Source: Primula veris
Taxonomy: Eukaryota > Streptophyta > Magnoliopsida > Ericales > Primulaceae
Direction of reading: 5' to 3'
DNA length: 64,000 bases
NCBI GenBank assembly: GCA_963682055.1
Contig: OY821742.1
Coordinates: 33,265,060-33,329,059, forward strand
The position numbers and the translations under genes are program-made. Under the pieces are notes generated by a model. It was not told the origin of the DNA, searched no databases, and saw only the letters and a program-made list of their open reading frames with translations. Shown here in pieces: positions 33,329 through 45,756 of the stretch. Each line of letters begins with the position of its first letter. The first letter of the stretch is position 1.

Positions 33329-34199
33329 CTCCCCCTTTGGACGTCTTGAATTCTTCGTCTTCATGCAGTCGATCTGAGTCGAGTTCATTCGCAATGCTAA
33401 ACACATAAAAACCTTAGGGCCGGAAAACCCAGTGTGGGACAAAACCGGTACCTAGGAGAAACTGTGTAGCCGAATGATATAGGCCGAAATATCATGTAAG
33501 TAACTAACCACAAAACAGTGTGCCTCATCAAAACCTTGACAGAGCAAACCCAATGGGAAAATCTCTGATCGAAGGAAAAAGAGTGCAACAGTGGTAGTAG
33601 TAGAGGATCAACCACAAAACAGGTGCCTCATCAAAACCTTGCTAGAGTAAACCAGTGGGAAAAAATCTCTAGTCGAAGGACAAAAGAGTACACAGTGGTA
33701 ATAAGTATGCAACAGGATACTCCCCCTAATTTCGGCAATCTTAAGTGAGATAAGATGGGAACGTGTCTCGCTAAAAACCTTGCCAAGGAAAACCCAGTGG
33801 GAAAAAACCTTGGTCTAAGGACAAAAAAAATACACGAGCATGCGACTGGATGCTCCCCCTCACTTGCAGACGACAGGGTGCGAAGATTTCGACTAAGTAG
33901 TAATTAGTGCAATAAACATTCACCTGGATGCTCCCCCTCACTTGCACACGACGGGGTGCAAGGATTTCATATTTCAAGAAAGAGTACGAGCATTCGATTG
34001 GATGCTTCATTTACTTGCACACGACTGGATGCAAGAAAATCTAACGTGGAATAGAACGAGCATTCAACTGGATGCTCTTAAACTTCATATGTGAAGAATA
34101 ATTTCGGCGAGAAATGTAAAATAGCATAATCTAGTCATATCTCTATTGATCGATAACAACAAGTTGTCCTCAAATAAGACAAGTGTTTTATCTGTATCG

Positions 34200-34440
34200 T
34201 GAGACAGAGCATATGTAATTCAAATATGGCTACTACTAGCTCGAAGCCATGTACACTCTCTAGTCGTCTCATAGAGCACGAGATCAGAGTGATTCGTTTG
34301 GAGTCATTCCAAGACCTCCAAGATATCGCCTTATTCCTAATGGAAAAGACATACCATGTTAGGAATATCCCTTATGCGGGTCTGATAAGTAACCAGCATC
34401 GGTATAACCGAAAAAGGGTTGCGTTAATTCGAGTACCGAA
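34200..34440 (-). pseudogene. Copia RNase H remnant
   Basis: The minus-strand reading contains YTDAGYLSDPHKG, then in shifted frames AISWRS and ESVHGFE, matching the order of copia RNase H (YLSDPHK...SQTGYVF, ISWRS, ECVWL). Multiple stops. Confidence 0.65.
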
Positions 34441-35140
34441 GGGGGTAGGTACACTCGATGACGCAAAATGGGATAAGACAAGCCCTCATCCACAGTTACC
34501 TTAAGGTAATGGGAAAATGTCTTTTATGCCATTTCGATGGCAGCGTGTTAGCGCAATGTTGTGTTGAGCTATACCATTCACAACATACGAGATGTTCGTC
34601 ATAGCACATTAGACCAAGTACAATGATGCGCTTATTGTACTTAGATATGAACATGATGGTTCAATATCTCTTCATCGTCTCATCAGAGACGGACTGGGTC
34701 TATATCAATGTCTAGTGATCGAACGATCATGGGAGAATCTGACGACTTAGCGTCATGATGACTAAAACTTCATAACACCTTCTGGGTGTAGTCTGAATCA
34801 TGGACTTAGATTCAATCTTTACGGGACTTGATCATCAGGCCGAGTCACTACCGTGTCTTCCCAAGATCCTTCATCTCGAAGGCAAATCCAAAAATGGATC
34901 GCGTAATAAAACACGCAAGGGCATAATACTTGTTCAAGTATCCCATGCTAATCAAATACTCACTTAGGCGGGTATACCACATCCGCTCGGATTATATTAA
35001 TCCATATAGTGAACGTCTCAGTCAATTGAGATTGTGTTCCATGGTCAGGAACTACTTGATTTAAGCACATGAAGTCACACATGGACCTTCATCTATATCT
35101 CTTTGTCTAAATCCCCATAGAGATAAAACCGTGACCACAT

Positions 35141-35332
35141 TCATGGCTGTATACTCAGTTTTTCAGAAACTACTAAACTGGTAAAGTAGGGGACTGTTAT
35201 AATGTCCATTACGAGGAAATCAACCATCTCGTAATCAATTCCAAGGTGTGAGAGAAGCCTTGCGCTACTAGGCGAGCATTCTACAATCTCATTATTCTCA
35301 TCACTTTTCCTTACGAATAACCAAATAAACAA
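35141..35332 (-). pseudogene. Copia reverse transcriptase N-terminal remnant
   Basis: FVRKSDENNEIVE, then HLGIDYEMVDFLVMDIITVPY resembles the copia RT opening (VRKRNE-NEIVRYKARLVAQG, GIDYEETYSPVMD-IT), with many substitutions and loss of the YKARLVAQ core. Confidence 0.65.
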
Positions 35333-36200
35333 ACTCGTTTAACATTGGTGGTGTTGGAGCTACAGGTCCGAACACACTTTCGCTAAGGAGTCTACTTGGA
35401 TTGCAAGTTTCCATTAGTACAGTCTATTCTCCGTTGACTTCAGGCAACGGTACATGGTTCCCTATCATAATTTGTTCATATTATCATTCGTCACCGAATA
35501 TATGAACAAGTAATCAATGACAGTCCCATTTCGCTTCAATATCGTCTAAGATATCATGATCGACAGATATTTCAAGATTCTTAGGATGAGGAGGAAACCA
35601 CACATCTCCTTGATCCTTTATAATCTCGTGCGACAAACGAGTTTCAGTTCACCACCTCTGGGGCTGAACGAATTAAGAACCTGTTAACTTCCTCGTATCT
35701 TGGGAAGGACGACAGACTGACGGCCGATGGTAGCGTCCTTTGCTTGGCGGGTTCGGCCAAAGCAACGTGTTACGACAGGAACACGGCGTCCGACAGGGAC
35801 GTCTATCCTTGCAAGCATTTTGCAGCAGGTATAAATGATCTCGTGACATCTCATAAAGTCATTAAATGCGTCTGGCATTTAGTTAGACTTGAGGGAGTCT
35901 ATGCACTTACTTATCACTAAGTGCAGTTTTGGGGATCAAGCTAAGACTTAGTGGGTTATGGCACGTTACTTCACGTCGTTTCTTATCAACGGTAACGTGC
36001 AAATCTCCCCCTAACGACGGGGAGAACAGTCTTAGCGATGTCACTTTCGCATATCATGCGATAAAGAGATCGCTTGCCAAGGTTACTCTATCAAATGATA
36101 GGTATGGGATTCATAATCGACTTATGTCCCCTTCAGAGGTCCATATTTTGAACGCTATAGCGGCTCAATCAAAATATTAATTAAGCACTCCAAACACGCA

Positions 36201-36431
36201 TTAATATGAGACTTCTGGCTCATAACCAGTAACCAGCTCGTACGCATATGGTGTTTGAGTGTCTATGGGCCTCATGACGGACCAATGCAGCAAAATAGCA
36301 TGACCCCACACGGAAATATAAATCTTGCTGCGCAAGACCAAGAAGTGCGTGCAACCATTTGCAGTTGCATCATCAAACTTTCCGTGAGTCCATTTGGGTC
36401 TGAACATAATCGATAGGATGTTCAATTTCAA
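36201..36431 (-). pseudogene. Copia integrase C-terminal remnant
   Basis: SVWGHAILLHWSVMRPIDTQ followed by TPYAYELVTGYEPEVS matches the WGHAILHAA...TPYELVLGYEPDISHLR region that follows the integrase core of many plant copia elements. Confidence 0.65.
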
Positions 36432-37693
36432 TTTCCAAACTCAAGTAATTCAAATCAAAATTTCGATTCTTACTCTTCGGAATTATCAAGTCGACTAGAC
36501 TTTTCAGGATAATCCGGATCATGAGCCATCAACTTAATGATAGGGATAAAAGTTTGGGAAGTGCTGCATTTATGTGGACAACAGTAAAATGTGACCATAT
36601 TGTCGATGTATCAACCATAACCATTTATATTTATGGTCCGTTTTATGGTTGGATAAGTCCACAATAACTCCTTCAATTCTTTACAAGAATTCTACGAGTT
36701 CATTTCGTGATCTTTACACATACTAGTCTTTCAAAATGAGCATTAGTGGCATTAATTTCGGATTAATCACGAAATATATCCTCAAAGAGAATTCAAATGC
36801 GATGGGATTATAAATCAACCATCGTCTTTTGACCCAGGAATATCTCATCCGGTCAATGCCACAATACCAAAATGCTCTTATCAATCGACGACAGGAGAAT
36901 GATAGTACAGACAATCATGTCTTAGCATTTAAATCATTTATCATTTCGACGATAGGCGAAATGATAAGGTAACTTTAAATGCTTTAAAGAATGTGGTAGC
37001 AACCACTTGAAAGACATTTCAACTCCTCTAAAATACGCTTTTGGTCGTATTGAATGGAGGCTATGTAAAGAAATTTTAATTCTTTCATGAGCTATTACCA
37101 GATAACACTGGTTTTCTCGAATATTTTATAACTCAACAAGGTACGGCAGGACCTACATGAGTATAAGACTTCATATTTGACAAATCAATTTGGTTTTACC
37201 AAAGATTTCAATTTTGGAACGACAGGTCCAGAATCATTGTCACTGAGTACTCTTTTAGGCAAGTAGTTGGTGAAATTATGTGGTACATTGTTACCCACTA
37301 TTTCCAGAAAACCAACTACACCACAAGTATTGCCTAAAATTTCATAATTTAAAGTTTGGTCACATTTGTCAAAGGAATTTGCTCAAAACACTTCAAATTA
37401 TTTCGAGAAATTTCGTAAACAAGCAAACCATAATCCAAAAGTATGTCCAAATGGAAAAATCATAATCCAAATGGAAAAACATAATCCAGATGAGCGAAAA
37501 AATGGCTCAATGATTTATCAAAATCAATAAAGAAAGGTCACAAACTCATTTGAGCCACACAACCGGGGGTCTCAAGAGTTTCCTTTTAGTTAGCTTTAAC
37601 CACATTAGCATCGGTTTTTGCACCTTTGTAATAGTTTTGAACTATTTAAGGAGTAACCGTGCATGACCTTTGTCTTTATAGCATAGAGTTGCC

Positions 37694-38113
37694 TCATTGA
37701 GCATTATCTCTTGCTTTATGACAACGGGTCATATTGTTCCTTTCAATTACTGTCTTGGAGCCACAGGTTTTCGATTTTGACGATTGTCTAAAATCTCGCT
37801 TGGCTAGGCGATTCATCGGGATCGTGACAGTTTGAGACAAATAACACTTGTCTCGGTTCTCGATTCGTGGAAGAAAATGTACACGAAGAGCATTAATATC
37901 AGGCAAACAATTCGCCATTGACCCAATAGGATTAAAACTACTCATCGGGGTAATTTTCTTATCCAATAACAGATGGGTGATAAAGGAACATGGTGAATAT
38001 AAATTCACGATACTTCTTATGGAATACAATTTCCAAGCTAGTATTTTGGTAAAGAATAGCTCCAATATGTCAATTTCAGACATTTGTTCACCATAGACGT
38101 CATCACGTCTCAA
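37694..38113 (-). pseudogene. Probable copia gag remnant
   Basis: A 139-codon minus-strand ORF with GEQMSEIDILELFFT and a later SSFNPIGSMANCLPDINAL resembles gag spacing (ITEEDMLEKTF..., RPTG..PLPEVNA) of the same copia group. Similarity is weak. Confidence 0.4.
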
Positions 38114-38859
38114 ATGTGGCGACGGAATAAAATCAACGCCTTAACATTCATCCTGATGGTAACAACAAATTTGTGTTTTACTCATCAAAGATGGCATCCA
38201 AAAAAAATTTTGGGCATCACATTTTCACACATCAGGGTGAGTAACATGTGGTGACGGATTAAAATCAACGTTTAAACAGTCATTTCGCAAGTATGTTTTA
38301 CGATTTTTCTCATCATAGATGGCATCCAACATGTGTTGGGAGTTCTGGATTATTTATCATATAAAACGACTGGTTTATATGTTTATGGTTTGCACAAGCA
38401 CAAACTCTTTTTTTTTTTTGAAACGACAGGTTCGAAAACATTAGTTTTGCTTCTCATGTGAATCGGTTCTCATTGATCGAACGACGGGTCGATACTGAAA
38501 CACCAATTCGGCGAAACATACATCACTATATAAACACACTCGGGGAAATTATTATTTAGTCAACCCCTTTCGGTAGCTCTACTTGAAAAACGACCAGGAA
38601 AGACGGTGAGGGTGGAGGGCACGAATGCCACTTAAAACCCGACCTCATTAGGATATCGACTTCCGCCTTTATCTTTCCTAGACATCGTATCCAAATAGGT
38701 GAGCCTATTTGGGGAAGATTCATAATTTTTCCAACTTAAATGTGAATATATACGATTTTCGCATTTTATATATGACAAAAATATTAAACAGCATAGAGAA
38801 TATCTATTTAGATTAACCACACATATATAAACAGCCAGTAAATTTATTTTAGAATCTAT

Positions 38860-39050
38860 CTAATCATGCAGTAGATTTGGTGTTATAAACAAATCAATTT
38901 AAGATTATCAATCAATTCATAAAGATTATAACATATCAAATCAAATCAATTTAAGATTATCATCAATCCATAAAGATTCTAACATTTTGATTATCAATCA
39001 ATCCATAAATATTCTAACATATCAAATCAAATCAATTATCAATGTTTATC
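38860..39050. repeat. Degenerate tandem repeats, AT-rich, about 55-60 bp
   Basis: ATCAATCCATAAAGATTCTA followed by ACATATCAAATCAAATCAAT recurs three to four times with small changes. Confidence 0.65.
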
Positions 39051-40015
39051 GTCATATTAATAATTCTATACATGATAGTTTTAACATGCAAGCAAGCAAT
39101 ATATTTTTAATTACCAATCAATTCTAAATATGGTAAAAAAATATTTTAACATGCAAAGGGGTTAAATTTACATGGAAACATATCAATTTATTCAATTAAC
39201 ATGCAATTTTTATTCGCTTGCCTTTTAATAAAAAAAATTATATGCATGTGTGTGTATATTTACCAAATATTATATCTTATCAACCATATGTACTGTTTTC
39301 GTATAAGTATTATACTACAGGACCATGCGTGTAATTACAGCAAACTATATATCTATTTACAGCATTACTACATATACAGTCCAGAAATTCAGACAAGTTT
39401 CAGTTTAGTCCTTGAGTAATTTACAGAATAGTTTACAGCTTTCAGAGAATTACAAATCAGTACATACGTTTCAGTTTGTTACAAGACTGAACAATTCAAA
39501 CCGGTTTTCTAGTTCTTAAACGAGACCATAATTTTTTTTAATTTCAGGACATAAAGTTTGTTGGCTCTCATGTCATAGCATAAGAACTTTTGAGTTTTGA
39601 CATGAATTTTTTAAAAGTCCGTTTTTTATCGTTTGCGACGTTGAAGATATGTATGCTTTTGATTGCAAATTGTAAAATGGATACAAAATCGTAATATCTC
39701 TTCATATTCATTCTATTTTTATTTGTTTTCTTTTAACACATATCTACGCATTTCAAATTAACATATCAGACTTCCATAATCACAGTAAATTTCCCTAGTT
39801 TCTTCGATTTTTTCATCCTTGCGCCGCCATTACTGTTCCACAACTTTAAGTCCTCCTCTGTTGAAGTATTAGTCGCTACGTGAGCTTTGATACGATGGCC
39901 AGTTTATTCATTCCGAGCTAACAATATCAAATCTGAATAGTAAAACATCCATTATTAAATCATTTGGTATCCGCTTATAGTTCAAATGTACATTACTCAA
40001 TCAAATACTATGAGT
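39051..40015. other. AT-rich spacer, nothing recognised
   Basis: No supported gene or transposon end. Confidence 0.5.
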
Positions 40016-40019
40016 AAGT

Positions 40020-40720
40020 CTGTAAATAAAACGAAACGAACAAGCATCTGTTCATGTTCAGTTCATGAACTAAAACCCTTGTTCATGTTCAGTTTATGTT
40101 CATTTAAATACGAACGAACATTTGACGAACATGAATCGAATATTTGACGAGCCGAACACGTGTTGTTCGTGAACATCTAATTTCTTTCAAAACATTTAAT
40201 AATTGAAAAAAAATATTATTTTTCTTTATTTTTAAAAAATTATTTTAATTTTATCATATATTATTATATTGTTAACTATGATAAACTAATTCACATATAA
40301 CTTTAAGTTTATATATTGTATAAATTATTTTTTATATACGTATGATTACTTTAACGAGTTGAACATTTAACGATAAAATCGGTGACTGTAATTATAGTAT
40401 GATGATATAAATTACCATAGTAAGTTCAAAATAATACAAACATATCATTTATATTATTATAGCATAAATAAATTTATTAACTGTGCAGTTATATTAGTTT
40501 TTGTTACATCATTAATAGATTTATTTTTTTATTTTATCAAACTTTATATATATTTACACGAACACGAGTTTAGACGAACCGAACAGAGTCATATTCATGT
40601 TCAGTTCACTTAATAGACGAACACTATATTCTTGTTTATTATCATGTTCATTTATAAATGAACGAATATGAACCGAGTATTAACCGAGCCGAACACGAAT
40701 GATTTCACGAACGATTTCGC
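40020..40720. repeat. GTTCG/CGAAC-rich repeat pair, possible decayed DNA transposon
   Basis: Two outer zones (40028-40185 and 40555-40720) are rich in GTTCATGTTCAGTTCA, GACGAAC and GAGCCGAACACG words and bracket an AT-rich core. Such sequences are found in some non-autonomous plant hAT relics, but no exact ends or target duplication were identified. Confidence 0.4.
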
Positions 40721-40761
40721 ACCAAACTGTGTTCAAATGTAAATTTATAAGTATAATTTTA

Positions 40762-41116
40762 TGGGAAATGTTATATGGACACCATCAAAAACACCCAACT
40801 AGACACTTTTTTTGTAAAAACGCTCCAAATCAAGATTTGGTTAATGCAAATGTACATGGTTTCACGACGGGAACACAAATATGCGTCTTGTTTTTTTTTT
40901 CCGAGATGTATAATGACATGTTTTCGAAATTATGGTAAAATTTAAAAATTCAAAACATGTCATTATATATCTCAGAAAAAAAAAAAAAAACAAGACGCAT
41001 ATTTGTGTTTCCGTCGTGAAACCATGTACATTTGCATTAACCAAATCTTGATTTGCAGCGTTCTTACAAAAAAATGTCTAGTTGGGTGTTTTTCATGATG
41101 TTCATATATCCTCCCC
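40762..41116. mobile_element. 355-bp foldback MITE
   Basis: Long inverted arms cover nearly the whole element (left AACACCCAACTAGACA against right TGTCTAGTTGGGTGTT; AATGCAAATGTACATGGTTT against its complement). Flanked by the 8-base direct repeat TAATTTTA (40754-40761 and 41117-41124), consistent with a hAT-type transposition. Confidence 0.85.
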
Positions 41117-41149
41117 TAATTTTATATACATGAAATATATACACAAGTT

Positions 41150-41243
41150 TACTTTGTAGGTTATCTGACTGTCTGTATCTATCTAATCATACGCCGTCTT
41201 TTTCTCTCTCTATCTCTTTCTTAATCACAGGTGGTACTATATG

Positions 41244-41281
<38 letters not shown>

Positions 41282-42190
41282 ATATATGTATACAGATCTA
41301 TCTATCTAATCTCTCTATATACTTTTATGTTTGCTCTCCTTTTTCCCCTAGTATACATACAAGACTTTATCTAAATTTTCAGTTTTATACTTGTTTGTAT
41401 GATTTTCCAGCCTCTTATATATAATATTAGGACTTGTAATGAATGTTAAGGCGGTCTTATATTGGACTTTTTTTATTGCAGCTTTAAAAGTATCTATCTG
41501 ATTTGTTATTTACTTGTATATTCAAATGCATTTGGTTGATCAATTTAAAGTTTTATTTGGTTGATCAATTTAAAGTTTTATTTGGTTTTCTCACATGAAA
41601 AAAAAATAAAAGTTTTTTTTATCCTTTTCTGTGATATTAGTCTGGACTTGGAGCAACCCAACTTTTTATTAATTTTGTTTTTTATGTGTAAGATTTTTTC
41701 AAATGCAGTATTTTTTTCCATCATTTATGGTAATATTTTTCATTTTTCAGTCTGGCCTAGCTTATTTATGTCGAATCTGTAGCGAAACGAGCTAGATAAA
41801 TTTGATTTAAATGTGTATGTTTCTTCTGAATAGTTGTATGCAATAACTTTAATGTATAAATATCTTGATCTTGAATATCTAGCTGGTTTTATTTTTTGTT
41901 ACCCTTTGCCAATTATGTATAAGATTTTTTCCAATTACTTGCTTTCATTTTTCTGTCAGTCTTGTGCAATCAATTATACTTTGCTCTGATTTTTTTTTTT
42001 CAATTCCATTTTCATATTTCGACAACGTATTTTTTCCTAATTGTTAGTAATTTTTTTTTTATCTATATCTTATTACGCCTTCTTTTTTATCTGCCACATG
42101 ATACACTATTCTTATGTGTTTTTAATTAAACATTGTCTTAAGACTTAAAGTCTAGTGACAATATTTATTTTGTAAGCTTTAATTAACTGG
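41150..42190 (+). repeat. First copy of a repeated 3' spacer of the F-box locus
   Basis: From CTAATCATA/ATCACAGGTGGTA through TTTGCTCTCCTTTTTCCCCT, CCAGCCTCTTATATATAATA and GCATTTGGTTGATCAATTTA to TTTAATTAACTGG it matches 59440-60366 and (first part) 50440-50757. In the other two copies the spacer follows a plus-strand F1 pseudogene; here that gene is missing. A 21-bp tandem duplication (GGTTGATCAATTTAAAGTTT) is at about 41530-41580. Confidence 0.8.
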
Positions 42191-44396
42191 TCATTGTTGG
42201 AAAAATGTAATTATTGTGAATTTATATTGGTCTCTAATTTAGTCATTTATATTAGTTGAGGATGGTCTCTAATTTACCCTGTTTCGCCGTGCGATTAATC
42301 GCGACACCCTTTGTATATTGGGAAACTTACGTGCGCAAAAACCCGGAAGTCGTTGGGGGAAGAATAAGTTTTAAGGAGAGAGTTTTGTACTCGACTCGGG
42401 GTAATTGTTACCATAACTTTGGTAACCCGTGTAAGTTTATTTATTACATTATTTATTATTCAGTTTTTGCGTATAATTTGTTTGTTTATTAATTTCAGTA
42501 ATTTATACCAATAATCCCTTACGTAGAAAAATCGACAACAATATTCTTAAAACTTATTTGTTATAAATTGGTACAATTTTGAGAAAATTACGTTGGGTAT
42601 TGTGACTGTTTGTAAAAATGGTTATATGTACTGTTATTGTTTGAAATCTGCATATTAACAGTTCTGATAGGTTACTTACGGATTACGGAATAGTTGACTA
42701 ATTTTTTTTTTTTTTTTTGATTCCTCCTTTGGAGGAAAACCTGCGAAACTTGCAGGCGACAGGGTTCGAACCCTGATGGTGAGCGTGGTATACTCGGGTA
42801 ACAACCACGTGGCTACCAACCACTTGCTCGAATAGTTGACTAATTGGTAGGCTTTGGTTTTGGCATTATTTACTGTTAAAAATCCATTATTGAATTGGTT
42901 GGTTACTGTAACTTTGTCTGTTAACGTTGAGTTTGAAATTACTACAAATTGTACTTGTTAGTATCCAGGGTATTGCATGTGTAAAAAGTGTTAACTTAAT
43001 GTAGTTGTTTCATGTCTACTTAAGGTTTGATACAAACCATCCGTTGTTTACTGTATTTAATTTCGGTCACCAAGTTTGGGGTATTTCTTTTGTACACTCA
43101 CTCCATGTTAACGGCACCAAAACTCGTTTGTATAAAAACATATCAAATTGATATATTATTTAAAATTTTATTTAGTATTTAAATTTAGTATAGGTCATCT
43201 AATCTTTTATATTTTTATTTGAGTTTTTATATAGTGTGTTGTACAATTTGTTTAATTTATCAAATGTCAATTTGTTGAAAATAGAAAAAAATTACATTAG
43301 TTATTGAAAAATACATCTAACTATCTATTTTTTAACCTAACGACAATTAAGGAGTATGTACAATGTACATACAAACAAGGTGAAAACAAGGTGACTGTTT
43401 CAAAGTCATCACCCCAAGTTTGCATTGTTAGAAGAGATTTAGATTTATATAAATTGGACAAGACTAAAATGTTAGATATAAGATTTTGAATTCCTGGAAA
43501 TCCTTTGGTTAGTTTGTATTCCTTTTGCTATTCATAAACGTTGCACTGTTTTGTTCAATTCTGGAAACGTAGTTAGTTTTGTTTGTTTCCTTTAAAGTTA
43601 ATTTCTGTTGATTAAGATTTATGGTTGAAGAGATGTGTGTATAGTGAAGCGTTGCATGTATACTTAGATTTGGCCGTTTATAAATTCATGTGTATGTATA
43701 GAAATTGACTTTATTAAAATGACATGTGACTGGCATACTGCATGTTGATGTTGCACTGCTTTTACATTTCAACGGTAAATGTTATTTATTTCTTTAACTT
43801 TATGGAAGAAGGAGAAGAACGGACTGGTCAAATAATTCTTTTATTTAGGTTTCCTATGGTTAATTAACACGAAAGTGTTTAACGTGATTACGAAAATTCT
43901 GAGATTCTATAAATGTGGGGTAATCCGACGATTCATGTAATCGAGTCTACCTCGTGTCTAATGAGCCCGTATGTATGGAATAACCAAAACGATTCAGTGA
44001 TACGGACCTCAACTTTCTAGAACAAATCGTTGTTCGTTGTATCACCTTGAAATCGATTGGAATTATCGATGATAGTGTGTGAGTCCCGAATGGGGATAAG
44101 AGGATCACACAAAATGTGTGGGCTGTTAAGACATTAATTATAGAATGTTTATAAATTCAACCTATATGCGCAAATGAAATAAACGCTAAAATTATGTAAC
44201 GGTGTTTGTCGAAATCTAGAAAAGCAAATGTTTTAAAGATTGAGAATAAATTTCAAATTTATTCAAAGACCAATGCGATTAATTTGAATAGTCACATATA
44301 TTCTGGAACCTAACATCAATGATAGCTACTATTTGAAGTTGTGATTACATATTCGGAAAATCCGTAGATAGTTTTCAGTGTAAGATATAGATTGAA
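42191..44396. other. Intergenic DNA with one SINE
   Basis: Besides the SINE at 42703-42829, the stretch 43910-44130 is less AT-rich (for example TGAGTCCCGAATGGGGATAA) but gives no recognisable protein. Short ORFs at 42256 and 43304 are unsupported. Confidence 0.4.
42703..42829 (-). mobile_element. tRNA-like SINE
   Basis: On the minus strand: TAGCCACGTGG (box A-like), then GGTTCGAACCCTG (pol III box B) and a poly(A) tail seen as plus-strand Ts. Flanked by the exact 15-base duplication GAATAGTTGACTAAT (42688-42702 and 42830-42844). Confidence 0.85.
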
Positions 44397-45756
44397 GTAT
44401 TCTTTAATGGATATAAAAGGGAATATGAGGCATAAAAGAGATGAACCAATTAAAGATCAACGAGAAAGATGAGCTCATCAATCCCCTCAACGTCACATAC
44501 ATTATTATCAGGTTTCTCTTTAAAGATCATCACAAATTCTCACTCGTTTATTGTAGTCAAATCCCTAATCAGGTTCAAGTATGTTTATAAATCATTTCTT
44601 TATCGCATCTCTCAAACCCTAGATTCACTAGATGACATCTTAATAAATCATCTAATATCATCAATTATACCCATCAGAAACGTGTTCTGAAACACGTTTA
44701 GGCTTGGTCGGACGATATGTGTATTGATTGAACTATTCTTTAATGGATATAAAAGTAATTAAAGGTGTAAAAGAGATGAACCATTTAAAGATCAACGAGG
44801 AAGATGAGCTCATCAATCCGTTCAACATCACATACATTATAATCTGATTTCCCTTTAGAGATCACCACATATATTCTCACTTGTCTTTATAGTCAAAATC
44901 CTAATCAGGTGTAAGTGTGTTTTTAAAACATTTCTTAATCTCATCTCAAACCCGAGATTCACTACATCTCAATAAATCATCTAATATCATCCATTATACC
45001 CATCAGAGACTCATTCCGAAACAAGTTTGTGGTCGGTCGAGAGATATGTATATTGTAAAGTCATTCTTGCTTGGCTCTATATCACATTAACCATGTGATA
45101 TTAAGGACTTTAAAAATATTTATAGTACTCATGCCGTTGAACTTGATTATCACTTGAAAAACCAAAGTTGTTTGTGTTCGATAGCGGGTCCTTGTAATGG
45201 GCTTGTTTGTATAGCTATTAATAATATATGGATTTCTATATGGAATCCATCCACTAGAGAATCAAATGAGTTTTCGGCTATGAATAATTCATGGATTGAT
45301 AGAAACCCAATATATGGGTTTGGATATGATCAACTTAATTACGATTATAAAGTAGTGTGGGGCTTGAATGAGAAAATGAGGATAGTTTATTCGTTAAATA
45401 TTAAATTTCAAGGTAATATCAGTGATTTCCCATCTTATACTTCTTACAAAGAAGAAGTTACACTTGTTGTCGTAGTTCTTCATTGGAAAATTACACTAGA
45501 GAGGAGTTTTGTTTCCTCAATTATCATTCTTTTATTTGATTTGGAGAATGAGACATATGAGAAGATAGCAAACTCAAAGTACGATTTTGCTAATTTTGAT
45601 CGGAGTCTGAGTGTTTTAGAAAGATGTCTTTGCATGTGCTGTGAATTTGAAGCCATTCGGGATGGCATATTGGTAATGAAAGAATATGGTGTAAGAGATT
45701 CATGGATTAGGCATATGGGTAATGAAAGAATATGGTGTAAGAGATTCATGGATTAA
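44397..45756 (+). pseudogene. F-box / FBA-domain protein pseudogene (family F2, plus copy)
   Basis: The N-terminal F-box part occurs twice in tandem (44397-44730 and 44732-45060, about 335 bp apart), both broken. Recognisable residues are VKSLIRFKYVYKSFLYRIS and the serine-rich start MSSSIPSTSHTLLS (ATG 44469). After stops, a 200-codon ORF (45154-45756) carries an F-box-associated domain: GPCNGLVCIAINNIWISIWN, NPSTRESNEF, YGFGYDQLNYDYKVVW, VYSLN, and the terminal VMKEYGVRDSWI. Intact members are SCF ubiquitin-ligase substrate receptors. The final 43 bases are duplicated (GGTAATGAAAGAATATGGTG...), and directly after the stop the sequence turns back on itself into the minus copy. Confidence 0.8.

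Larger units (their letters stand above)
33171..38800 (-). mobile_element. Ancient Ty1/copia retrotransposon, minus orientation, 5' LTR not found
   Basis: Order from right to left on the minus strand: gag-like remnant (about 37,700-38,113), integrase C-terminal part (36201-36431), RT N-terminal part (35141-35332), RNase H (34200-34440), polypurine tract (33329-33345), 3' LTR (33171-33328). All frames are broken by stops and shifts. The right boundary is a guess, because no second LTR was found. Confidence 0.75.

Noticed and set aside
34199..34504. Plus-strand 101-codon ORF
   Set aside because: It lies opposite the copia RNase H remnant and is its antisense shadow.
37134..37145. CAACAAGGTA as the far end of a second copia LTR with target duplication AGGTA
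   Set aside because: The neighbouring sequence does not match the 158-bp LTR; coincidence of a short word.
40699..41044. Plus and minus ORFs sharing NANVHGFTT
   Set aside because: Both are readings of the two arms of the hairpin MITE.
42730..42820. A functional tRNA gene
   Set aside because: There is a box B, but no cloverleaf could be drawn, and a poly(A) tail plus 15-base target duplications identify a SINE.
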